Origin: Steroidobacter gossypii
Lineage (GTDB): Bacteria > Pseudomonadota > Gammaproteobacteria > Steroidobacterales > Steroidobacteraceae
DNA length: 64,000 nt
NCBI RefSeq assembly: GCF_016801985.1
Contig: NZ_JAEVLS010000002.1
Span: forward strand, 310,001-374,000
Direction of reading: 5' to 3'
In this document: positions 1-8,882 of the stretch, piece after piece
Numbering within the stretch: the first letter of the stretch is position 1
Layout: each line of letters starts with the position of its first letter
Notes under the pieces: model-generated
What the model was told of the DNA's origin: nothing
Databases searched by the model: none
Seen by the model: the letters and a program-made list of their open reading frames with translations, nothing else
Made by a program: the position numbers and the translations under genes

Positions 1-2165
1 CCAGTTCGGTGTCCGCCCCGATCAAAGCGCAACCTTACGTGGAGGAAGCGCTGCGCTGGCTGCCGCCTTCGTCGGTGGAAATGCCTGCGGAGATTCCGTT
101 GCTCAGCAACGATACCGATGAGAGTCGTGCGGCTCTGTCGGGCGCCGGCAAGCGAGTGCTGCTTGCGGACGACAATCCCGATATGCGGGAGTATGTGCGG
201 CGCCTGCTGCAAGCCAACGGCTATGTGGTGGAAGCCGTCGAGAACGGTCAGAAGGCGCTGGATGCAGCGCACGTCGCCAAGCCCGATCTGGTGCTGACGG
301 ATGTGATGATGCCGCAGCTCGACGGCTTCGGGCTGTTGCGAGCGATCCGGCAGGATCCGATGCTGGCCGGGGTGCCGGTCGTGCTGCTCTCGGCGCGAGC
401 GGGCGAAGAGGCAAAGATCGAAGGACTGGATGCGGGCGCGGACGATTATATGGTGAAGCCTTTCGCCGCCCGCGAACTGCTTGCTCGCGTCAACAGCAAC
501 ATCCAGATGGCCATGGTGCGTCGTGAGGCGGCTCGCGCGGTGATGCAAAGCGAACAGCGTTTTCTGATGACTCGGGAACGCCTGGAGCTTGCGCTCTCCA
601 CTGGCCGCGTCGCGCTGTACGACTGGGATGTGGATACGGACCGGCTGAGCGTGCAGGGCCCGATGGCCGAGATCTTTGGCGTGGCGGTGGAGGACGCGCT
701 GCAAGGCTTGCCTTTGCAGAGCTTTTTGAACGGCATCCATCCGGATGATCGCGAGCGCGCGGCGCAACTCGTCGAACACACCGTGCGCACGGGCGCGCCG
801 TTCGAAGCCGAATACCGCACGCTCGGTCTGGGCCGGGAACGAGTCGTGCTCTCGCGCGGCCGCATGGAGATCAAGCCCTCGGGACAAAGATTCTTCTCCG
901 GCGTGCTGATCGACGTGACCGAACAGAAGCAGGTGGAAGTGGAGATGCAGCGACTCAACGCTTCTCTCGAGGAGCGGGTCGCGAGCGAAGTCGAACAGCG
1001 CCTCAAGACAGAAGAAGCCTTGCGTCAGGCACAGAAGATGGAAGCCATCGGCCAACTCACCGGCGGCGTCGCGCATGATTTCAACAATCTGCTGACCGCG
1101 ATCATCGGCGGTCTCGACACCATCAAGCGTGCGCGTCCCGAGGATACCGCGCGCATTCAACGGGCAGCGAACATGGCCCTGCAAGGCGCGCAACGCGCGG
1201 CCAATCTCACCTCGCGTCTGTTGGCGTTCTCGCGTCGTCAGCCACTCCAGCCTCTGCCCATCGATGTGAATGTGCTGGTCCGGGACATGACCGATCTGTT
1301 GCATCGAACGATCGGCGAAAACATCGAGCTCGAAGGCGTGCTGGCGCCGCGCTTGTGGCGCATCGAGACCGATCAGAACCAGTTGGAAGCGGCGATCCTG
1401 AACCTCGCCGTGAACGCACGGGACGCCATGCCGCTGGGAGGCAAGCTGACCATCGAGACGGCCAATGCGGCGCTGGACGAATCTTATTCGGCAACCGACG
1501 TCGAAGTCATTCCCGGCCAGTACGTGATGCTGTCCGTCAGCGACACCGGCTTCGGCATGTCCAAGGAAACATTGGCGCGAGTCTTCGAGCCTTTCTTTAC
1601 GACCAAGGCGCCGGGGCGCGGCACCGGGTTGGGGCTGAGCATGGTGTATGGCTTCGTCAAGCAGTCCGGCGGCCACGTCACGATCTACAGCGAGCCGGGG
1701 CAGGGCACCAGCGTCAAGCTCTACTTTCCCAGATTCATCGGCGCGGAGAACGAGCCCGAGCCGCCGGTCAGGAAGATCGCACCTGGCGCATCGCGCGGCG
1801 AGACCATCCTGGTGGTCGAAGACAACGATGAAGTGCGTGGCTACAGCACGATGATCCTGACGGAGTTGGGCTATCGGGTGCTGGAAGCGGCGCAGGCAGA
1901 AACCGCGTTACAGCTCCTGGAAGGGGCCGAACGACTGGATCTGCTGTTCACCGATGTGATCCTGCCGGGGATGAACGGCCGCGCGCTCGCCGAACGCGCC
2001 GCTCGAATTCATCCCGGTCTCAAAGTGCTGTATACGACCGGCTACTCGAGGAACGCGATCGTTCATCACGGTCGTCTCGATCCGGGCGTGCAGCTGATCA
2101 GCAAGCCATTCACGTTCGAGCAGTTGGCCACTCGCGTGCGCGACGTTCTGGATCGGGGAAGGTAG
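1..2165 (+). CDS. Hybrid sensor histidine kinase/response regulator, C-terminal part (5' end outside window)
   Basis: The frame is open to the left edge, so the start lies upstream; the GTG at 9 is probably internal. Numbering from that GTG, a receiver domain spans about 47-165 with phosphoacceptor D98 in a TDVMMP motif and the lysine in VKPF. A PAS-like segment follows at about 190-310, then a coiled linker, a HisKA domain with H356 (GGVAHDFNNLL), a HATPase_c domain with GFGMS and GTGLGLS loops, and a terminal receiver with D649 in TDVILP. The opening linker and first receiver closely match the middle of the kinase at 58574-62455, so the missing part probably holds sensor domains and another kinase core. 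It should be a membrane-associated or cytosolic phosphorelay protein. The signal and the output partner are unknown. No neighbouring separate response regulator is visible. Confidence 0.9.
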   Translation, partial: SSVSAPIKAQPYVEEALRWLPPSSVEMPAEIPLLSNDTDESRAALSGAGKRVLLADDNPDMREYVRRLLQANGYVVEAVENGQKALDAAHVAKPDLVLTDVMMPQLDGFGLLRAIRQDPMLAGVPVVLLSARAGEEAKIEGLDAGADDYMVKPFAARELLARVNSNIQMAMVRREAARAVMQSEQRFLMTRERLELALSTGRVALYDWDVDTDRLSVQGPMAEIFGVAVEDALQGLPLQSFLNGIHPDDRERAAQLVEHTVRTGAPFEAEYRTLGLGRERVVLSRGRMEIKPSGQRFFSGVLIDVTEQKQVEVEMQRLNASLEERVASEVEQRLKTEEALRQAQKMEAIGQLTGGVAHDFNNLLTAIIGGLDTIKRARPEDTARIQRAANMALQGAQRAANLTSRLLAFSRRQPLQPLPIDVNVLVRDMTDLLHRTIGENIELEGVLAPRLWRIETDQNQLEAAILNLAVNARDAMPLGGKLTIETANAALDESYSATDVEVIPGQYVMLSVSDTGFGMSKETLARVFEPFFTTKAPGRGTGLGLSMVYGFVKQSGGHVTIYSEPGQGTSVKLYFPRFIGAENEPEPPVRKIAPGASRGETILVVEDNDEVRGYSTMILTELGYRVLEAAQAETALQLLEGAERLDLLFTDVILPGMNGRALAERAARIHPGLKVLYTTGYSRNAIVHHGRLDPGVQLISKPFTFEQLATRVRDVLDRGR

Positions 2166-2187
2166 TGGCGGGCCGAAGCCCGCCACT
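2164..2187. terminator. Perfect hairpin between convergent genes, terminator-like
   Basis: A 10-bp perfect stem (AGTGGCGGGC) closes on a CGAA tetraloop and includes the stop codon of the kinase gene. It sits between the convergent kinase and metalloprotease genes, so it could end transcription from either side. Neither side has a clear T-run, so it is a weak intrinsic terminator at best. Confidence 0.5.
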
Positions 2188-2202
2188 GTAGTGGTCTCGA
2201 AC

Positions 2203-4878
2203 TCAGGGCACGAAGTTCAGCGTGCTGTTGGCGAGATCGAAAGGATCGGCCGCCCCGGTGAACAGTTCGTGAGTGGTGCCCTCCGCGGCTAGCGGAGCAC
2301 CGGCCGACAGATCGGTCTCACCGCCATTCGTTGCTCCGTCGCCCTCCGTCACAGCTACGACACCGTCGAGTGCGGCCACGTCGCCATAGTCGATGGCGAC
2401 GCCCCCGTCGGACGACAGCGTGATCGAGAACGAATTGCTATCGCCCGTGAGATACTGCGGAACATCCACATAGTGGACGGTCAATGACGTGGCGTCCGCC
2501 TCGACGTAGACCTCACCCTCCTGCGGCGACAGATCGTCCCACAGCGCGGCGATGCGCGGTGGGCCGCTCAGCAACTCGGCGACCGATTCGCTGAAATCGG
2601 TGTTGCCGAGGCCGAAGCTCAGATTGCCGTTGGCGTTCACGAACACCGTCGACCAGTTCTGTCCCTGGTACGGGAAGTCGAACGGAATGCCGACCTCCTG
2701 ACTTCCATCGTCGCTGAGCGTGAGCGTGATGCGGTCTGCCGTTGTCACATTCAGCACATATCGGCCGGAGCCTTCGCCGTCGCCCGTGAAGTCAGTGTCC
2801 GGATAGGTGCTGACGCCGAGGTAGTACTTGCCCGTGCTCGGTACGAACGTCGCAATTCTCGACAGTGCTCCAGCGCCGCCGTCGTCATCCTGCGCAATGA
2901 TGTTGCCGTAAACGTCGAGGAGCACCATGACGGTATCGAGCGAGCTCGACACGATCTCCGCGACTACCGCGTCACCGGCCGAGGCCTGGATGCGATAGAA
3001 GTCCACGTCGGCGCCGGCCGGATCGATCTCGGTATACAGCTTCGGGTTCGCCGAGCTGAAGGGCAGGGAGATGACCGTCGCCGTGTGCTGCGTATTGTTG
3101 GACCCAGCCCAGCGATCGCTGTAGCTGGCCTTGCTGTTGTATCTCACTAACGCGCCCGCCAGATCGTTTGGATTGCTCGCGGTGAACGCCTCGTAGATCC
3201 CGGGCGACCTGGCCAGTTCGAGAATGGTGGACAGCTGCGTGCTCAGGTCGGTCGGCGCCTCGTTGCCGGCGGTGACCTTGTTTCCGCAAGACACACCGGC
3301 GACGCCGTCCACGGCGGTCATGCCTTCGTAGGTCACGTGAATGTTTGCGCCTTTGCTGGCGCGTCCGTCGCGTGAAAGCTTGATCGAGAAGCTGTTGGCG
3401 CCCGCGTTCGGGTACTCAGGCACATCCCGGAAGAACACCGTGAAGTCATCGCTCGTTTCTGCAAATGTGACGACACCCTGCGCCGCGCCGGTGGCGAGAT
3501 TGAACGGACTCAGGTCGTCCCACCAGGCGGCAATGCGTGGCGGACCGTTCAATAGCTCACTTGCCGACTCGGTGTAATCGGTGCTCGCCGCGCCGAATGT
3601 GAGATTGCCGTTGGCGTTGACGAACACCGAGTTGAAAGTCTGCTCACACAGGGTGAACGGGAAGGGCAGCGGCAATTCGAACGAGCCGTCCTCGCCGACC
3701 GGGAGCGGATCACCCGGTCGTGGCGAATTGAAGATGACATTCACATCCGCGGCGCCCGGTGAGATCAACGCGAACTGTGCCGGCGGATCCGCGGTTGTTT
3801 GATTGTTGGACTCGGCGCTGCCGCTCGCGTACTCCTCCGGTCCAGGCAGAGAGGCGGGCGGTGTGGAGAAGCCGCCGGCCAGCAAGTAATCGACATAGAC
3901 GCGATAACTTGCGCCGGGCGTCAGGCCGAACAGCGTGTAGGTTCCGGCGAGCGGATTGCTCTGCGCGAAGTCTTCGGTGTAGTCGCTGGAGATGGCCGAT
4001 ACCGCGTCTTGGAACGGATCGGCTTCGTTGCGCGCGATCACGTTCACGCCCGTCAGCTTCGTCACTCCGTTCGCCGCGAGTATGGCGCCGGAGATCGTGC
4101 CCGTGGTGGTCGGAAAATCCGGGGTTGGATACAACGCGGAGACCGTGGCGATGTCGTCCCGATGCAGCGTCTGCGTGCCGATACCCGGCCCATAGTAAAA
4201 CGGGTACATCGTCTCGACCACTTCTTCAGCCAGCGGATCCGCCGGCGCCGGATACGGCGAGAACGGGGTCGGGCCGGTATCGTCGCCGCCCACCGAGCCG
4301 AGATAGATCTGACCGTTGACCACGGTGTGCGCCAGGTTCGTGTAGTGCCCGAACTCGTGCACCATCACGTCCATGGCCGCAGTCAGATCGTCGAACGACG
4401 GGCCGTTCAGGAACGACAGACCTTCGGTGATGGTGCAAGTGGCGCCGTCGCCCCATTCGGGACCGGCGAAGCCGAGCACGCCGGAGCCCGGTCCGTACAG
4501 CAGATCGAAGATTCCGCCGGTGTCGTCGAACACGATGGCGGACACACCGTCGGGCGCCGGCGCATCGTAATAGGGCACGAAATTGGTGATATCGACGTCC
4601 ACGGGCAGCGAGCCGGCATTGGTGTAGCTGACGGTTGAAGTGCCAACCGCGGCCCAGACGTCGAAGGCGGCCTGCACGGCGGCGACGGCCTGCGCGTTGG
4701 TGAGCGGGCCCAGGTCGCCGAGGTCCGGATTGAATGGAATGTTTGCACCGCCGTTGGCCCACAGATAGGGCTCTCCGTTGGCGCAAAGGGCAATCGGGCC
4801 GCCCGCATGCGCGAGCGGAGCAGACAGCAGCAGGGCGGCAACCCCCGCCAGCGCGAGGGAACGTTTGCTCTTGTTCAT
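2203..4878 (-). CDS. Secreted metzincin/matrixin-like metalloprotease with two nidogen-like domains and a PPC domain
   Basis: An N-terminal signal peptide (cut near residue 25) is followed by a zincin domain. Its zinc motif HEFGHYTNLAH gives ligands H174, H178 and H184 and catalytic E175. The usual metzincin glycine at the eighth motif position is asparagine. A carboxypeptidase-regulatory-like beta domain lies near 258-335. Two copies of a nidogen-like module lie at about 390-525 and 715-850, each carrying a VFVNANGNL motif and a GPPRIAA.WDDLSP motif. Between them, near 585-710, is a bacterial pre-peptidase C-terminal (PPC)-like domain. The protein is likely exported and degrades or binds extracellular protein. 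The partner gene at 4889-5497 ends 10 bp upstream, so the two are probably one operon. Substrate and activation are not deducible. Confidence 0.75.
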   Translation of the reverse strand: MNKSKRSLALAGVAALLLSAPLAHAGGPIALCANGEPYLWANGGANIPFNPDLGDLGPLTNAQAVAAVQAAFDVWAAVGTSTVSYTNAGSLPVDVDITNFVPYYDAPAPDGVSAIVFDDTGGIFDLLYGPGSGVLGFAGPEWGDGATCTITEGLSFLNGPSFDDLTAAMDVMVHEFGHYTNLAHTVVNGQIYLGSVGGDDTGPTPFSPYPAPADPLAEEVVETMYPFYYGPGIGTQTLHRDDIATVSALYPTPDFPTTTGTISGAILAANGVTKLTGVNVIARNEADPFQDAVSAISSDYTEDFAQSNPLAGTYTLFGLTPGASYRVYVDYLLAGGFSTPPASLPGPEEYASGSAESNNQTTADPPAQFALISPGAADVNVIFNSPRPGDPLPVGEDGSFELPLPFPFTLCEQTFNSVFVNANGNLTFGAASTDYTESASELLNGPPRIAAWWDDLSPFNLATGAAQGVVTFAETSDDFTVFFRDVPEYPNAGANSFSIKLSRDGRASKGANIHVTYEGMTAVDGVAGVSCGNKVTAGNEAPTDLSTQLSTILELARSPGIYEAFTASNPNDLAGALVRYNSKASYSDRWAGSNNTQHTATVISLPFSSANPKLYTEIDPAGADVDFYRIQASAGDAVVAEIVSSSLDTVMVLLDVYGNIIAQDDDGGAGALSRIATFVPSTGKYYLGVSTYPDTDFTGDGEGSGRYVLNVTTADRITLTLSDDGSQEVGIPFDFPYQGQNWSTVFVNANGNLSFGLGNTDFSESVAELLSGPPRIAALWDDLSPQEGEVYVEADATSLTVHYVDVPQYLTGDSNSFSITLSSDGGVAIDYGDVAALDGVVAVTEGDGATNGGETDLSAGAPLAAEGTTHELFTGAADPFDLANSTLNFVP

Positions 4879-4888
4879 GGCAGTCCCC

Positions 4889-5497
4889 TTACTGGTTGAG
4901 TTCGGCGAGGATGGCGGTGGCGAGCTGGGTATAGCTCACCGGTCCTTCAGACGCCTGCGCGGCGCGCCGCGCCGGCCCTGTGCCTTCGAACAGGCCGCGA
5001 TTGTTGAGCTCGTTCACTGCAAGCTCCGTTTTGTTGGCGCCCGCAAAGATACGAAAGCTGCCCTGGCCCATTCCCACGGGCGAGCGCAGCCCGCTCGCGC
5101 CAGGCGCGGTCGTGAACAGCACGTAACTTTCGCCCACGCGAAGTTTCGGCACTTCGGGCAACGAAGAGCTGAGGCGCGTCTGACTGCCGCTGCGGGCGGT
5201 TGCCTTGAACGTGCCGAGCATGGTGATCTGCACCTCGGGGGAGCCGTTCTGCTTGGACTCGAACTGGCCTTTGAAGGCCTCGTCGACTCGCAGGCGGTAG
5301 GTCACCGTGGGCAGCGTGCCGCCGCCGATCGCTATCTTGCCCGGCTCGACCGACAGGACCTCGCCCCGAAAGATGGCGTCGGCCCGGTCGGTGAGCTGGC
5401 CTAGATTCATTTTCAATATCATCGCGGCGCCGGCAGGCGCGGTAAGGACCGCAAGCGTGGCGGCCGCCATCCAGGACAGCGCTTTGAATCGCATCAT
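4889..5497 (-). CDS. Small secreted protein of unknown function, partner of the metalloprotease
   Basis: About 202 residues with a clear signal peptide ending near AGAA. The start is chosen at the tandem ATG-ATG (5497 or 5494), which has a strong GGAGGG Shine-Dalgarno just upstream. A longer reading from 5575 would put a polar, unlikely extension before the signal peptide. The mature part is rich in beta-type stretches (AIFRGEVLSV, YRLRVDEAFKG, ESYVLFTT). This resembles small secreted beta-sandwich proteins often found next to matrixin-like proteases, but I do not recognise a named family. It lies immediately upstream of the metalloprotease on the same strand with a 10-bp gap, so co-transcription is likely. 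It might be a binding partner or inhibitor, which is a guess from position only. Confidence 0.7.
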   Translation of the reverse strand: MMRFKALSWMAAATLAVLTAPAGAAMILKMNLGQLTDRADAIFRGEVLSVEPGKIAIGGGTLPTVTYRLRVDEAFKGQFESKQNGSPEVQITMLGTFKATARSGSQTRLSSSLPEVPKLRVGESYVLFTTAPGASGLRSPVGMGQGSFRIFAGANKTELAVNELNNRGLFEGTGPARRAAQASEGPVSYTQLATAILAELNQ

Positions 5498-5725
5498 GAA
5501 CCCTCCGTGGCGTGATGGGACGATTTGTGGTTTGTTAGCTCCCCGGGAAGGCCCTTGTTTAAGCCCATTCGACAATATTTGCCAAGAATATTTTCAAAGC
5601 TGTTTTCGTTGCCAACGCAACTCGCCGCCAGCTGCAGGATGGGGGCTGCTGCCGAAAGTGCCGGGCGCGAGGAACCTTGTGCTCGCTGAGCGGTTGCGGT
5701 TCTAGCGCTTGCATACAGAAAGCAC

Positions 5726-6724
5726 ATGGCACGTCACGCATCTCCAGGCGGCGCCGGCGTCGAGCATCGTGGACGATCCGCCGAGCGGCCCCAAGACATC
5801 CCTGCACGGGGTTGGTGGGACATCGTTTTGCGTGTCAAGAAAGAGATGACCGCGGACAACGTGGATATCATTGCCGGCGGGCTGGCATTGTATGCACTGC
5901 TCGCGGTGTTTCCGGCGCTCGCGGCCGCCGTCTCGATCTACGGGTTGTTCGCATCGCCGGCCGATATCGCCAATCAGATGCAGCAGGTCTCGGCCGTCCT
6001 GCCCCAGGATGCGGCGGGCATCCTGCAGCAGCAACTGACGCAGCTGTCGCAACATCCGCAAGATCGATTGAGCATCGGCATCATCGTCGGTATCGCACTG
6101 GCGCTCTGGAGCGCGCGCAAAGGAATGGTGGCCTTGATCACGGCCACCAATGTCGCCTACGACGAAGAAGAGAAGCGCGGGTTCTTCAAACAACTGCTGG
6201 TCTCGCTGGCCTTCACGATCGGCGCCGTCATCGGTTTTCTCGCAGTGCTGTTGCTCGGGGTGGCGGTGCCCCTGGTACTGTCGATGCTGCCGCTCGGCCC
6301 GGCGGCTGAGATCGTGTTGCTGCTGGCGCGCTGGGCATTGTTATTCGGTGTGGCGGTGCTTGGGCTGGCGATCGTTTACCGGTTCGCGCCCGATCGCCAC
6401 GAGGCTCGCTGGCGTTGGGTCACACCCGGCTCGCTGATCGCGTCGACGTTGTGGCTCATCGGCAGTGCACTGTTTGCCCTATATGTGAGGAACTCGGACA
6501 GTTACGGCGAGACCTACGGTGCCATCGGCGGCGTCATCGTGCTGCTGATGTGGTTTTATCTGAGCGGCTTCATCGTCATCCTGGGCGCCGAGATCAACTC
6601 CGAACTGGAGCGGCAAACCAGGCGAGATACCACGACCGGCGCACCCAAGCCACAGGGCGCACGCGGCGCGTACTCGGCGGACACCGTCGGCCCGAGTGCA
6701 AAAGAAATGAAGAACGAATCCTGA
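5726..6724 (+). CDS. YihY/BrkB family inner-membrane protein
   Basis: 332 residues. After a polar N-terminus of about 50 residues comes the family opening, an amphipathic segment then GGLALYALLAVFPALAAAVS. Several further hydrophobic helices follow, and the family-typical end SYGETYGAIGGVIVLLMWFY then FIVILGAEINSELE. The family was once called RNase BN in error; these are polytopic inner-membrane proteins of uncertain, possibly transport, function. The start is the first ATG of the frame. No operon partner is evident; the next gene starts about 150 bp later. Confidence 0.9.
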   Translation: MARHASPGGAGVEHRGRSAERPQDIPARGWWDIVLRVKKEMTADNVDIIAGGLALYALLAVFPALAAAVSIYGLFASPADIANQMQQVSAVLPQDAAGILQQQLTQLSQHPQDRLSIGIIVGIALALWSARKGMVALITATNVAYDEEEKRGFFKQLLVSLAFTIGAVIGFLAVLLLGVAVPLVLSMLPLGPAAEIVLLLARWALLFGVAVLGLAIVYRFAPDRHEARWRWVTPGSLIASTLWLIGSALFALYVRNSDSYGETYGAIGGVIVLLMWFYLSGFIVILGAEINSELERQTRRDTTTGAPKPQGARGAYSADTVGPSAKEMKNES

Positions 6725-6801
6725 GCGCGAAAGACCCCACGCGAGTGTGCGGACGGCAGAGTCAAACGGATTGAACTAGAAGATCGAAGTCTCAGCGCAC
6801 C

Positions 6802-6826
6802 AAAAAAGGCCGCCCCCTGGCGGACC
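6802..6826 (-). terminator. Possible intrinsic terminator reading on the minus strand
   Basis: Read on the minus strand, a GC stem (GG, bulge, CCGCC / GGCGGCC with an AGGG loop) is followed directly by six T residues. No minus-strand gene lies upstream of it in the next 10 kb, so it may stop antisense transcription of the 6879-8882 gene or be fortuitous. Confidence 0.35.
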
Positions 6827-6878
6827 GGAGCGGCTGTCCATTAGAGTGCGCGCTTCTTGAATTCGCAGTGGAAGCGCG

Positions 6879-8882
6879 ATGCCCGGTAGAACTGTCTTTC
6901 TGCTTGCTCTGCTCGTGATCGTCGCTGCCGGAGCCTGGCATTTCCAACGAACCACCGTCACGGAGGCGGCGCCCAGCTCGGTTGCGCCCGCGAGCCAGCC
7001 GCAACCGGCCCGCGCGCCCGCGTCGGAAGCTCAATCGGAGCAGTCGAGCATCCAGGACGAGGCTGCACTCTTGGCGCCGTTCGTCCCAAGGCTGAGCAGA
7101 ATGGCGGATGCCTTTCTCGCCGATCTCGGCATCGATGTCCGAGTGATCACGACCGATCAGGCTGCGACCTCGATCGAGGTGCAGGCCAACGAGATTTTCG
7201 AACAACAGCAGATCGGCCGGGACGCGGCGGTCGGCGGCCTGCTGATCATCTTGAATCCACGACTGTCGAGTGCGCGCATCGAGGTGGGATACACGCTCGA
7301 GGGCGCCTTGACCGACATGCACATGGGGCGCATTGCACGCGATCAACTGGCGCCGTATGTCTCCTACGGCGCCGCCGGAATGGCCGTCATGGACGTGCTC
7401 CACTATCTGCGCGACCACGTCTATTTGTCAGCGGCGCTCGGGCGCATCTCTCTGCCCGAAGACATGCGCACCGCCAAAGCGTATCTCGAATATGAGCGAT
7501 ATGTATCCGGCGGCGCGGGCGCCCGAACGGCGCTATCGAACGTGCCGATGGACGCCGATCTGAAGATCACCATTCCGCCTGAGCTGCGAGCGCGTTATGC
7601 ACCATCGGGCGATGTGAAGGAATCCGTCGAGGCTTTCTTACGCGCCACCGCCGACTTCGCCGGCGACCCGACCCTGGAGCTGTTCACGGCAGGCTCGCGC
7701 CTCATGCGCGAACACTATCCATTGGCGCCTTTCGAGGAGCTGCGCAGATTCGAGCGCATCGAGGCATCGAAACCATTGCGGTACATCGTGGAAGGCGACT
7801 ACGCGGTGGCGACCAGCGAGCGCCCGGCGCACGGCTTCGTGCCGGTCCTGCTCCATCGCGAGCAAGGGCTGTGGCGCATCGATCAGGTGGAGACCTGGAA
7901 GAACCTGTTCTTCGATGAAGACGGCAACTATTTTCTTCGCAACTCCAATACCCCGTACGCCTTCGGTCTGAAGCAGTTCGGTTCAGGCCGCTCCTTCGAC
8001 ATGGCGGCAGTGCCGCTGCGGGACGTGCCGCTGCAGCGATGGCTGGATGCGCTCGATCGCGACGACGACGTGATGGCTGCATTCTGGCGAGCGGAGCTGT
8101 GGCTGCGAAACGCTTTCGTGTTTCCTCAGGCGCTGACGGAGTACGAGAAGGCGCGTCGACTGGCGCCACGCGATCCGTTGGTGCTTGAAACAATCGCCGA
8201 GCGCGCCAGTTATCTTGGCTTCCCGGAACTGGCGATTCCGGCGCTGGAATCGATCGGACGAGGCTTGGAATTCTCGCTGGCCGAGGCTTACAACGAAGCC
8301 GGCGATCGCGCGGGCGCGGTCCGCTGGATCGACAAGGCGCTCGAAGAGAATCCTTACGACCTGCGCGCCCTGGAATGGCGCAAATATCTCGCCGACAAAA
8401 TGGGCAACGGCGAGCTGGCGCGTCGAACTCAGGAGCTCATCGCATCGCTCACGCGAAGCCAGGAACGCCCCGACTGGCCGGTGATGCTCTGGTTCCATCC
8501 GAACACGCCGCGATACGAGCCGGATACGACACTGCAGGTCGATGGCGTGAAAGTCTTCGACCACAGCAAGTTCGGCGTCACGCTGCAGAACACCAGCCAG
8601 CGCGAAGTCGAGATCGAGAGCGTGATGCTGACGAGCGTCGGCAACGCCGCTCCGAGCGGATTGGGAGATATCAAGAACTACTGGCGCTACCCCAAGGGCG
8701 GCCATCGCCTCGGCCCCCGCGAGCACGTGCACTTCGAAAAGCAATGGGGCTTCACCGTCGACACGGGACATCGGCACGTGCGCTACGTATTTCGGACGTG
8801 CTGGCGCGGCGTGGGCTCGGAAATGCGTCAATGTCGCACGCAGTGGGTGGATACGTTACCTTACATACCGAACCCGAAATGA
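6879..8882 (+). CDS. TPM-domain protein with tetratricopeptide-like C-terminal region
   Basis: 667 residues. One N-terminal hydrophobic segment (about 5-22) acts as a signal anchor, followed by an Ala/Pro/Ser-rich linker. The domain at about 60-190 reads as TPM (DUF477-like), with GLLIILNP, RIEVGYTLEGALTD and GRIARDQLAPY. The middle has a compact domain of unknown type. The stretch near 385-530 consists of helical, TPR-like repeats (LTEYEKARRLAPRDPLVLETI, then EAYNEAGDRAGAVRWIDKALEENP). A final beta-rich domain has two cysteines. TPM domains are usually periplasmic and linked to membrane-protein or photosystem repair, but their role here is unknown. The stop overlaps the ATG of the sulfite dehydrogenase (ATGA), which indicates translational coupling with an enzyme pair it is not normally linked to. 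Confidence 0.75.
   Translation: MPGRTVFLLALLVIVAAGAWHFQRTTVTEAAPSSVAPASQPQPARAPASEAQSEQSSIQDEAALLAPFVPRLSRMADAFLADLGIDVRVITTDQAATSIEVQANEIFEQQQIGRDAAVGGLLIILNPRLSSARIEVGYTLEGALTDMHMGRIARDQLAPYVSYGAAGMAVMDVLHYLRDHVYLSAALGRISLPEDMRTAKAYLEYERYVSGGAGARTALSNVPMDADLKITIPPELRARYAPSGDVKESVEAFLRATADFAGDPTLELFTAGSRLMREHYPLAPFEELRRFERIEASKPLRYIVEGDYAVATSERPAHGFVPVLLHREQGLWRIDQVETWKNLFFDEDGNYFLRNSNTPYAFGLKQFGSGRSFDMAAVPLRDVPLQRWLDALDRDDDVMAAFWRAELWLRNAFVFPQALTEYEKARRLAPRDPLVLETIAERASYLGFPELAIPALESIGRGLEFSLAEAYNEAGDRAGAVRWIDKALEENPYDLRALEWRKYLADKMGNGELARRTQELIASLTRSQERPDWPVMLWFHPNTPRYEPDTTLQVDGVKVFDHSKFGVTLQNTSQREVEIESVMLTSVGNAAPSGLGDIKNYWRYPKGGHRLGPREHVHFEKQWGFTVDTGHRHVRYVFRTCWRGVGSEMRQCRTQWVDTLPYIPNPK

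Noticed and set aside
5570-5600. AATATT-N7-AATATT repeat between divergent genes near 5578
   Set aside because: AATATT is self-palindromic, so the symmetry is weak evidence of an operator.
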